Positions 1-5,182 of a stretch of DNA of 5,182 nt are shown here, one piece after another; positions within the stretch are counted from its first letter, which is position 1; each line of letters opens with the position of its first letter. Under the pieces are notes generated by a model. The model did not search any database. It saw only the letters and a program-made list of their open reading frames with translations, and had not been told where the DNA came from. Origin of the DNA: an uncultured Collinsella sp. GTDB taxonomy: Bacteria; Actinomycetota; Coriobacteriia; Coriobacteriales; Coriobacteriaceae. The DNA lies in the NCBI GenBank assembly GCA_958428675.1, contig CAUAGV010000133.1:1-5182 (forward strand), written 5' to 3'. Position numbers and translations under genes: made by a program.

Positions 1-1
1 G

Positions 2-125
2 TCCCGTTTCGAGTGGGGATTCCGGGATGCATTTTCCGTAAGAGGCCTGTTTGGGAAAACATATCCCGTTTCGAGCCAGAATTCTGGGATGTAGTTTCCC
101 CGAGAGGCCTCATCGGGAAACTATG
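2..125. repeat. Two tandem copies of a 62-bp palindromic intergenic repeat
   Basis: Copy 1 spans 2-63 and copy 2 spans 64-125. Both begin with TCCCGTTTCGAG and align without gaps, matching at 46 of 62 positions by hand count. Each copy holds two dyads. The first pairs TCCCG (2-6) with CGGGA (23-27) in copy 1, and ATCCC (63-67) with GGGAT (86-90) in copy 2. The second pairs TTTTCC (32-37) with GGAAAA (54-59) in copy 1, and TAGTTTCCC (92-100) with GGGAAACTA (115-123) in copy 2. The second dyad has AGGCCT at its axis in both copies. Copy 2 also contains the perfect palindrome CAGAATTCTG (77-86). One stem pair differs between copies as T-A versus G-C, so pairing is kept. No T-run follows either hairpin, so they do not look like ordinary intrinsic terminators. 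The array may extend left of the window. Function is unknown; a dispersed intergenic repeat family is my inference. Confidence 0.8.
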
Positions 126-168
126 GCCCTGAACTCTCCTGCCTGTCCCCATTGCGCCAATTTGCTGA

Positions 169-198
169 TTGAACATCGTTGTGTGTTCGCGCTATCAT
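169..198 (+). promoter_or_regulatory. Candidate sigma70-type promoter for feoAB
   Basis: The -35-like TTGAAC (169-174, 4 of 6 matches to TTGACA) is followed after 18 bp by TATCAT (193-198, 5 of 6 matches to TATAAT). Transcription would start near 205, giving a leader of about 80 nt before the GTG at 288. The placement fits because the GGTTA/palindrome cluster at 203-238 would then cover the start site. The match was made by eye. Confidence 0.5.
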
Positions 199-202
199 GC
201 AT

Positions 203-238
203 GGTTAAATTGGTTAGCCGTGGCAAACGGTTAGCCAA
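203..238. promoter_or_regulatory. Candidate iron-repressor operator: GGTTA repeats in an imperfect palindrome
   Basis: GGTTA occurs three times (203-207, 212-216, 229-233), the last two as identical GGTTAGCC (212-219 and 229-236). TTGGTTAGCCGT (210-221) and ACGGTTAGCCAA (227-238) form an inverted repeat with 10 of 12 complementary positions around a 5-nt centre; the two mismatches are G-U pairs in RNA. GGTTAGCC is the core of the DtxR/IdeR iron-box consensus known from other Actinobacteria. The flanks match poorly: about 12 of 19 positions for the site beginning at 209. The location, just downstream of a candidate -10 and ahead of an iron-uptake gene, is where a repressor would act. Seen: the repeats and dyad. 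Inferred: binding by a DtxR-type regulator. An RNA hairpin in the leader is an alternative. Confidence 0.4.
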
Positions 239-273
239 GGTGAACATAAATGCAACGCCCTGTGGGCGCCGGG

Positions 274-278
274 GGAGG
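274..278 (+). promoter_or_regulatory. Shine-Dalgarno that fixes the feoAB start at GTG 288
   Basis: GGAGG lies 9 nt before the GTG at 288, inside a purine-rich run (271-280). The reading frame stays open upstream to the left part of the window, so this site and the fit to the FeoA N-terminus decide the start. A small GC hairpin, CGCCC (256-260) and GGGCG (264-268), sits just ahead of it. Confidence 0.75.
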
Positions 279-287
279 AACACGGAC

Positions 288-2648
288 GTGAAGCTCGATA
301 CGCTCGAGATTGGAAAGGACGCCGTTGTCGCATCGGTGGCATCGGACGACCAGGCACTCCGACAGCATATTTTGGACATGGGCCTAACGCCGGGCACCGA
401 AGTCACCATGATGAAGTACGCCCCCATGGGCGACCCGCTCGAGATTCGCCTGCGTGGCTACGAGTTGACGCTGCGCAAGGATGATGCCGCACGCATTGAG
501 CTCGTGGATGTGCACGACACCGATACCGGTCCGCGCGCCAACGCCGCAATCGGAACGACGGAGCATCCGGCACTCGGCGAGGGGATGTATTCGCCCCGTG
601 CGGCAAAAACGGCCGTGCCCGAGGGCGCACCGCTGCATTTTGCCCTCGCCGGCAACCAAAACTGCGGTAAGACCACGCTGTTCAACCAGCTTACGGGCTC
701 CAACCAGCACGTCGGTAACTTTCCTGGCGTGACGGTCGACCGCAAGGACGGCACCATCCGTAACCATCCCGAGGCAAGCGTTACCGATCTGCCCGGCATT
801 TACTCCCTGTCGCCGTACACGGGCGAAGAGATCGTCAGCCGCCAATTCATCTTGGACGAAAACCCCGACGCCATCATCGACATCATCGACGCCACCAACA
901 TCGAACGTAACCTGTACCTGACGCTGCAGCTTATGGAGCTCGACCGCCCCATGGTCATCGCGCTCAACATGATGGACGAGGTGACGGCCAACGGCGGCGC
1001 CGTGGACGTCAATCTGCTCGAGAGCCTGTTGGGCGTGCCTGTTGTTCCCATTAGCGCTGCCCGCAACGAGGGTATCGGCGAGCTGGTGGATCATGCCTTG
1101 CACGTGGCGCGGTTCCGCGAGCGCCCCGGTCGCCTGGACTTCTGTGCGCCCGATGGATCGGACGGCGGCGCACTGCATCGCTGCATCCACGGCATTGCCA
1201 ACCTGATCGAGGACCATGCCGTGACGGCGCACATCCCGGTGCGCTTTGCGGCGACCAAGCTGGTTGAGGGCGACGAGCTGGTGACCGAGGCGCTTCACCT
1301 GGATCGCAACGAGCTCGACGCTATCGAGCACATCATTACCCAGATGGAGGGCGAGGCCGGCACCGACCGCCTGTCCGCGCTGGCCGATATGCGCTTTAGC
1401 TTTATCGGCGACGTGTGCGGGCGCTGCGTCGTCAAACCGCACGAAAGCCGCGAGCACGTGCGCTCCGTCAAGATCGACCGCATCCTGACGGGTCGCTACA
1501 CGGCCATTCCGGCGTTCCTGGTGATCATGGGCCTCGTCTTTTGGCTGACGTTTGGCGTGATCGGCGCGGCGTTGCAGGGACTCATGGAGGACGGTATCGC
1601 TGCTATCATCGCCTCGGCCGATGCGGGCCTCAAGGCGTTCGGCACCAACGACGTGGTGCGCTCGCTGGCTGTCGACGGCGTGCTTACGGGCGTGGGCAGT
1701 GTGCTGACCTTCCTGCCGATTATCGTCGTGCTCTTCTTGTTCCTCTCCATTCTGGAAGACTCGGGCTACATGGCGCGCGTCGCCTTTGTCATGGATAAGG
1801 TGCTGCGTCGTTTTGGCCTGTCGGGCCGCAGCTTTGTACCCATGCTCGTCGGGTTTGGCTGCACCGTGCCGGCTATCATGTCGACCCGTACGCTCCCATC
1901 CGAGCACGACCGCAAGATGACGGTCATGCTCACGCCGTTCATGAGCTGCTCGGCCAAGTTGCCGGTCTATGGTCTGCTGTGCGGGGCGTTTTTCCCACAG
2001 GCGACGGTTCCCGCCATGGTCTCGCTCTATCTGATCGGCATTGCGGTTGGCTGTATCGCGGCTTTGGTACTCAACCGCACGGCATTTAAGGGCGACCCGG
2101 TGCCGTTTATCATGGAGCTGCCCAATTACCGCCTGCCGAGCGTCAAGACGACGGTGATGCTGGCATGGGATAAGGCCAAAGACTTTATTACCAAGGCCTT
2201 TACCATTATCTTTGCCGCTACCGTGGTCATCTGGTTCCTTCAGACGTTCGACATCCGCTTTAATGTGGTCGCCGATCAGTCGCAGAGTCTGCTTGCCGGT
2301 CTGGGTAGCATCATCGCGCCGGTGTTGACCCCGCTCGGTTTTGGCGACTGGCGCGCCTCGACGGCGCTCGTCACGGGACTCATCGCCAAGGAGAGCGTCA
2401 TCTCGACGCTCACGGTGCTTTTGGGCGCGACCTCGCCCGCGGCACTGTCGACCATGTTTTCGCCGTTCACTGCCTATGTGTTCCTGGTCTTTACGCTGCT
2501 GTACCCGCCCTGTGTGGCAGCCATCGGCGCCGTCAAGAGCGAGCTGGGCGCGCGCTACGCCGTTGCCGTGTTCGCGTTTCAAGTGACGGTCGCCTGGATC
2601 GTGGCGTTTGTCGTGCATTCGGCGGGCATGTTGCTGGGGTTGGCTTAG
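288..2648 (+). CDS. feoB: FeoA-FeoB fusion ferrous iron transporter
   Basis: This 786-residue inner-membrane protein should import Fe(II), using GTP binding and hydrolysis to control the channel. Residues 1-73 form a FeoA (SH3-like) domain with MGLTPGTEV at 31-39. An Ala/Pro-containing linker (about 74-116) leads to the FeoB G domain: P-loop GNQNCGKT (122-129, Lys128), G2 Thr149 in GVTV, G3 DLPG (167-170), G4 NMMD (227-230), then a G5-like SAARN. A helical region precedes the membrane domain, which starts near 406. Its conserved Gate signatures are GFGCTVPAIMSTRT (from 522, Cys525), MSCSAKLPVY (from 552, Cys554) and GLIAKES (from 697). FeoB is about 770 residues in E. coli, with FeoA a separate protein; here both are in one chain. 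GTG 288 was chosen for its GGAGG site and FeoA alignment; the open frame farther upstream crosses repeats and a promoter. No separate feoA or feoC is visible. The candidate iron operator upstream suggests repression in iron excess (inference). Confidence 0.97.
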   Translation: MKLDTLEIGKDAVVASVASDDQALRQHILDMGLTPGTEVTMMKYAPMGDPLEIRLRGYELTLRKDDAARIELVDVHDTDTGPRANAAIGTTEHPALGEGMYSPRAAKTAVPEGAPLHFALAGNQNCGKTTLFNQLTGSNQHVGNFPGVTVDRKDGTIRNHPEASVTDLPGIYSLSPYTGEEIVSRQFILDENPDAIIDIIDATNIERNLYLTLQLMELDRPMVIALNMMDEVTANGGAVDVNLLESLLGVPVVPISAARNEGIGELVDHALHVARFRERPGRLDFCAPDGSDGGALHRCIHGIANLIEDHAVTAHIPVRFAATKLVEGDELVTEALHLDRNELDAIEHIITQMEGEAGTDRLSALADMRFSFIGDVCGRCVVKPHESREHVRSVKIDRILTGRYTAIPAFLVIMGLVFWLTFGVIGAALQGLMEDGIAAIIASADAGLKAFGTNDVVRSLAVDGVLTGVGSVLTFLPIIVVLFLFLSILEDSGYMARVAFVMDKVLRRFGLSGRSFVPMLVGFGCTVPAIMSTRTLPSEHDRKMTVMLTPFMSCSAKLPVYGLLCGAFFPQATVPAMVSLYLIGIAVGCIAALVLNRTAFKGDPVPFIMELPNYRLPSVKTTVMLAWDKAKDFITKAFTIIFAATVVIWFLQTFDIRFNVVADQSQSLLAGLGSIIAPVLTPLGFGDWRASTALVTGLIAKESVISTLTVLLGATSPAALSTMFSPFTAYVFLVFTLLYPPCVAAIGAVKSELGARYAVAVFAFQVTVAWIVAFVVHSAGMLLGLA

Positions 2649-2689
2649 TTATGAATTGACGGCGCAACCTCTGTGTATCGAATTGTTTT

Positions 2690-2724
2690 CGGCCCCGCAT
2701 CTGTTGCTGACGGATGCGGGGCCG
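2690..2724 (+). terminator. Hairpin terminator after feoAB
   Basis: A perfect 12-bp GC-rich stem, CGGCCCCGCATC (2690-2701) with GATGCGGGGCCG (2713-2724), encloses an 11-nt loop about 40 bp after the feoAB stop. The following bases, TTGCTATATA, are only moderately T-rich, so intrinsic termination may be incomplete. On the other strand the hairpin would be followed by A-rich sequence, so it serves + strand transcripts. Confidence 0.6.
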
Positions 2725-2736
2725 TTGCTATATAAT
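2707..2736 (+). promoter_or_regulatory. Candidate promoter of the sotB-like gene, overlapping the terminator
   Basis: The -10 is a perfect TATAAT (2731-2736). CTGACG (2707-2712, 4 of 6 to TTGACA) lies 18 bp upstream as the likely -35. The -35 falls in the loop of the preceding terminator hairpin, and the spacer is mostly its right arm. A start near 2743 gives a leader of about 27 nt. Confidence 0.6.
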
Positions 2737-2756
2737 CGCCTCCGCTCAAAATGATT

Positions 2757-2760
2757 GGAG
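2757..2760 (+). promoter_or_regulatory. Shine-Dalgarno that sets the sotB-like start at ATG 2770
   Basis: GGAG lies 9 nt before ATG 2770. An in-frame TTG at 2755 would add five residues, but it overlaps this ribosome site and so is not the likely start. Confidence 0.7.
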
Positions 2761-2769
2761 ACGTTATAT

Positions 2770-3966
2770 ATGAGTCAGGCAAGGCAAGACGGCATCACGC
2801 TCAGGCAGTGGCTCCCGCTCGTCGGGCTCACCTGCTGTGCGTTCGTGTTCAACACGTCGGAGTTTATGCCCATCGGCCTTTTGACTGATATCGCCGCGTC
2901 GTTCTCGCTCACCGAGGCCCAGGCGGGCATCATGATCTCGGTCTATGCCTGGGGCGTCATGCTGCTGTCGTTGCCGCTCATGGTGTTCGCTTCGCGTTTC
3001 GAGTTCAAGCGGATGCTGCTGGGCGTGCTCGCCGTGTTCTCGCTGGGCCAGTTCCTGTCCGCCTTGGCACCGACCTATCCCATCTTAGTCTGCGCGCGCC
3101 TGGTGGTTGCCTGCGCGCACGCCGTGTTCTGGTCGGTCGCCTCGATCATGGCGTCGCGCCTGGTTGACACACGCCACGGGGCGCTCGCTATCAGCATGAT
3201 CGCCACGGGCTCTTCCATCGCACAGATCTTTGGCCTGCCGCTCGGTCGCGCCATTGGCTTGGCCGTGGGCTGGCGCATGACGTTTGCCGTGGTCGGAGCG
3301 CTGTCTGCTGTCGCGGTCGTCTACCAGGCCACGGTGTTCCCTGCCATGCCAGCGGGCGAGCGTTTTACGCTCAAGCAGCTGCCCGAGCTGCTCAAGAACC
3401 CGTTCCTCATCGCGCTCTACGCAGTCACGGTCTTCATGGCGACCGGCTATTACGCAAGCTACAGCTATATCGAGCCCTTCCTGGCGCAGGTCGCGCACGT
3501 CGATGCGGGCGCCATTACCATGACGTTGACGGCGTTTGGCTGCTCTGGTTTGCTCGGAAGCTGGCTGTTTGGCCGCCTGTTCGATGGGCATCGCTTCCCG
3601 TTCTTGGCTATCACGCTCTCCGGCGTGCCGGTGGCTCTGCTGCTCATGGGTCCGGCCGCATCGTCACTCGCTGCGGTTCTCGCTGTGTGCGCACTGTGGG
3701 GTTGCTGCGCCACGGCCTTTAACGTGGCGTTTCAGGCCGAGCTCATCAAGCACACGCCGGCAGATTCGTCGGCCGTCGCCATGTCGATCTTCTCGGGCCT
3801 GTTCAACCTCGGTATCGGCACGGGTACCGCGATCGGCGGAGCCGTGGTTTCGGGTCCCGGTATCGCCTGGATCGGCTTTGTGGGCGGGGCGATTGCCGTC
3901 GTGGGCGTTATCCTCGCCATCACGGTGATGTTCCCAGCCATCCGCCGCGCCAAGCCCGTCGCCTAG
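2770..3966 (+). CDS. sotB: SotB-type MFS sugar efflux transporter
   Basis: This 398-residue membrane protein of the major facilitator superfamily (DHA1-type) probably exports a sugar or related small molecule by proton antiport. It resembles E. coli SotB (YdeA; recalled as 396 residues, exports arabinose and IPTG) over its whole length. The clearest matches are NTSEFMPIGLLTDIA (28-42), the YAW and LSLP stretch of TM2 (59-69), AHAVFWS (116-122), IATGSSIAQIFGLPLGR (144-160, the TM5 antiporter-like motif), YSYIEPF (231-237) and FSGLFNLGIGTG near the C-terminus. Hydrophobic segments fit 12 membrane helices, with a polar loop (about 191-210) between the two halves. Start ATG 2770 follows a GGAG site. 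It appears to have its own promoter and to end before a long hairpin, so it is probably monocistronic. Family assignment is firm; the substrate in this organism is unknown, and drug export cannot be excluded. Confidence 0.92.
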   Translation: MSQARQDGITLRQWLPLVGLTCCAFVFNTSEFMPIGLLTDIAASFSLTEAQAGIMISVYAWGVMLLSLPLMVFASRFEFKRMLLGVLAVFSLGQFLSALAPTYPILVCARLVVACAHAVFWSVASIMASRLVDTRHGALAISMIATGSSIAQIFGLPLGRAIGLAVGWRMTFAVVGALSAVAVVYQATVFPAMPAGERFTLKQLPELLKNPFLIALYAVTVFMATGYYASYSYIEPFLAQVAHVDAGAITMTLTAFGCSGLLGSWLFGRLFDGHRFPFLAITLSGVPVALLLMGPAASSLAAVLAVCALWGCCATAFNVAFQAELIKHTPADSSAVAMSIFSGLFNLGIGTGTAIGGAVVSGPGIAWIGFVGGAIAVVGVILAITVMFPAIRRAKPVA

Positions 3967-3982
3967 CCACGTCCCCTCATCA

Positions 3983-4054
3983 GTTGCGGTGGAATAGTTC
4001 CTGTTTAAGGCCTTTGAAGGCCCAAGCAGGAACTATTCCACCGCAACTTATTTT
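3983..4054 (+). terminator. Long hairpin (perfect 21-bp stem) after the sotB-like gene, with T-rich tail
   Basis: The left arm 3983-4003 (begins GTTGCGGTGG, ends TTCCTG) is perfectly complementary to 4027-4047. The stem extends through T4004-G4026 (wobble), T4005-A4025 and T4006-A4024. Inside, GGCCT (4009-4013) and AGGCC (4018-4022) form a second short stem with a TTGA loop. TTATTTT (4048-4054) follows the right arm, so it can act as an intrinsic terminator for the upstream gene, whose stop is 16 bp before the hairpin. The stem is about twice as long as most bacterial terminators. It could also be a dispersed palindromic element that supplies termination. No T-run follows on the opposite strand. 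Confidence 0.7.
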
Positions 4055-4078
4055 GGGGGAGGGGATACAAGCTGGGCA

Positions 4079-4084
4079 TACAAT
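4079..4084 (+). promoter_or_regulatory. Possible -10 element for the GH13 gene
   Basis: TACAAT matches TATAAT at 5 of 6 positions, 36 bp before the start codon. The only -35-like sequence is TTGGGG (4053-4058), with a long 20-bp spacer, so support is weak. The preceding hairpin makes a separate promoter in this gap likely. Confidence 0.3.
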
Positions 4085-4108
4085 GGATGTCGTTGTGTTG
4101 AGCTTACC

Positions 4109-4114
4109 GGGAGG
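4109..4114 (+). promoter_or_regulatory. Shine-Dalgarno of the GH13 gene
   Basis: GGGAGG lies 5 nt before ATG 4120. An in-frame TGA at 4099-4101, with no other start codon between, makes this ATG the only reasonable start. Confidence 0.8.
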
Positions 4115-4119
4115 TTGCT

Positions 4120-5182
4120 ATGTGGGCATACGAGACGACGTTCTATCAGATCTATCCGCTGGGCTTTTGCGGGGCTCCGCGCGAAAACGCCGCGCCCGTT
4201 GCCGAGGATGAGCTCGCCCAGGTTGCCAACGCCGCGCCCAACCCCGATGCTCCTATCATGAAGGTCGCCCAATGGGCCGACTACATGCAGGAACTCGGCG
4301 TTGGCGCTGTGCTCATCAACCCACCGCTCGAATCTGATAGCCACGGCTACGATACACGCAGCCTGCGCCATATCGACCGTCGCCTGGGTGGGGACGCCGA
4401 CTTTGCCGCCGTATGCGACACGCTGCATGCCCATGGCATCCGCGTGGTGCTCGATGCCGTCTTCAACCACGTCGGCCGCGGTTTTTGGGCCTTCCGCGAT
4501 GTGCAGGAGCGCAAGTGGGACTCGCCGTACAAGGACTGGTTCCACATTAGCTTTGACGGCGATTCCTGCTATGGCGATGGCTTTTGGTACGAGGGCTGGG
4601 AAGGCCATTTTGAGCTTGTGAAGCTCAACCTGCAAAATCCCGCTGTGGTCGATTACCTGCTCGAGTCCGTGCGCCGCTGGGCCGAGGTCTTTGGCGTCGA
4701 CGGCCTGCGCCTGGACGTTGCCTATATGCTCGACCGCGACTTTATGCGCCGCCTGCACGTCTTTACCCGTGAGCTCAAGCCCGACTTTGTGCTGATCGGC
4801 GAGACGCTCCACGGCGACTACAACCAAATCGTCAACGACGAGATGCTCGACTCGTGCACTAATTACGAGTGCTACAAGGGCCTGTATTCCAGCTTTAACT
4901 CGGTCAACATGTTCGAGATCGCCCATTCGTTGCACCGTCAGTTTGGCGGCGACCCTTGGTGCATCTACCGCGGCAAACATCTGCTTTCGTTTGTCGACAA
5001 CCACGATGTGCCGCGCCTGGCAAGTATCCTCACCGACAAATCCTGCCTGCGTCCCGCCTACGGCATGCTCTTTGGTATGCCGGGCATTCCGTGCGTCTAC
5101 TATGGCAGCGAGTGGGGGATTCCTGGCGAAAAGGGCGACCCCGATGGTGACTGGGCTCTGCGACCTGCGCTCGATGAGCCTG
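4120..5182 (+). CDS. GH13 alpha-amylase-family glycosidase, 3' end cut by the window
   Basis: The window shows 354 residues of a retaining alpha-glucan-active enzyme with the (beta/alpha)8 fold; the frame is still open at the right edge. The N-terminus (MWAYETTFYQIYPLGFCGAP) enters the barrel directly, with no signal peptide and no CBM34-like domain, so it probably works in the cytoplasm on imported maltodextrins or similar alpha-glucosides. All four GH13 regions are visible: DAVFNH (112-117); GLRLDVA with Arg197 and nucleophile Asp199; IGE with acid/base Glu228; and FVDNHD (291-296) with transition-state Asp296. HGYDT, FNHVGRGFWAFRDV and YGDGFWYEGWEGH resemble a Firmicutes-type intracellular maltodextrin-hydrolase-like group (from memory). 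An Ala/Pro-rich stretch (about 20-45) lies after the first strand. The last visible part (MPGIPCVYYGSEWG) is the end of the barrel, so mostly the C-terminal beta domain is missing. Substrate and subfamily cannot be fixed from this fragment. Confidence 0.95.
   Translation, partial: MWAYETTFYQIYPLGFCGAPRENAAPVAEDELAQVANAAPNPDAPIMKVAQWADYMQELGVGAVLINPPLESDSHGYDTRSLRHIDRRLGGDADFAAVCDTLHAHGIRVVLDAVFNHVGRGFWAFRDVQERKWDSPYKDWFHISFDGDSCYGDGFWYEGWEGHFELVKLNLQNPAVVDYLLESVRRWAEVFGVDGLRLDVAYMLDRDFMRRLHVFTRELKPDFVLIGETLHGDYNQIVNDEMLDSCTNYECYKGLYSSFNSVNMFEIAHSLHRQFGGDPWCIYRGKHLLSFVDNHDVPRLASILTDKSCLRPAYGMLFGMPGIPCVYYGSEWGIPGEKGDPDGDWALRPALDEP

Noticed and set aside
2..125. Beginning of a CRISPR array
   Set aside because: The units abut with no spacers between short identical repeats, and the copies have diverged by about a quarter of positions.
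51..287. 79-codon N-terminal extension of feoAB in the same open frame, including a CPHC motif after ATG 123
   Set aside because: It runs through the palindromic repeats and the candidate promoter, has no good ribosome site, and does not resemble FeoA, whereas GTG 288 has GGAGG and matches the FeoA N-terminus.
199..287. Metal-sensing riboswitch in the feoAB leader
   Set aside because: The roughly 80-nt leader shows one imperfect hairpin and a tiny GC hairpin but no multi-helix fold or terminator that I recognise; a protein operator explains the dyad as well.
384..2618. 744-codon open frame on the - strand opposite feoAB
   Set aside because: It mirrors the codon bias of a clear transporter gene; its product is a low-complexity His/Arg/Asp-rich sequence with no domain, typical of an antisense shadow in GC-rich DNA.
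3984..4211. 75-codon + strand frame starting in the long hairpin
   Set aside because: It begins within the inverted repeat arm and runs out of frame into the glycosidase start; no ribosome site or recognisable sequence.
4048..5004. 318-codon open frame on the - strand opposite the glycosidase
   Set aside because: The + strand has all four GH13 catalytic motifs and a good ribosome site, so the antisense frame is a shadow.

Overview
The window is GC-rich, and its three genes all lie on the + strand. Their strongly G/C-biased codon use, the FeoA-FeoB fusion, and the style of the transporter and glycosidase suggest a Gram-positive gut actinobacterium of the Coriobacteriia, most likely Collinsella. 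That taxonomic call rests on recognition and was not checked by a search.

Layout: (1) Positions 2-125 hold two diverged tandem copies of a 62-bp palindromic intergenic unit; the array may continue left of the window. (2) Positions 169-287 form the leader of an iron-uptake gene. It has a plausible sigma70-type promoter, a cluster of GGTTA motifs inside an imperfect palindrome at the predicted transcription start (candidate iron-repressor operator), a possible 13-codon leader ORF and a strong Shine-Dalgarno. (3) Positions 288-2648 encode a single-chain FeoA-FeoB ferrous iron transporter. (4) Positions 2649-2769 hold a compact terminator hairpin with the next gene's promoter built into it. (5) Positions 2770-3966 encode a SotB-type MFS sugar efflux transporter. 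(6) Positions 3983-4054 hold a hairpin with a perfect 21-bp stem followed by a T-rich run. (7) From 4120 to the window edge runs the 5' part of a cytoplasmic GH13 alpha-amylase-family glycosidase, with all four catalytic motifs present and the C-terminus cut off.

The three genes look like separate transcription units rather than an operon, because each gap has a hairpin and a candidate promoter or -10 element. The iron gene is functionally unrelated to its neighbours. The sugar exporter and the glycosidase could both bear on intracellular oligosaccharide or sugar balance, but adjacency is the only evidence. No new multi-gene system is visible. The less ordinary material is intergenic: the tandem palindromic repeat, the putative iron operator and leader ORF, and the long hairpin before the glycosidase.
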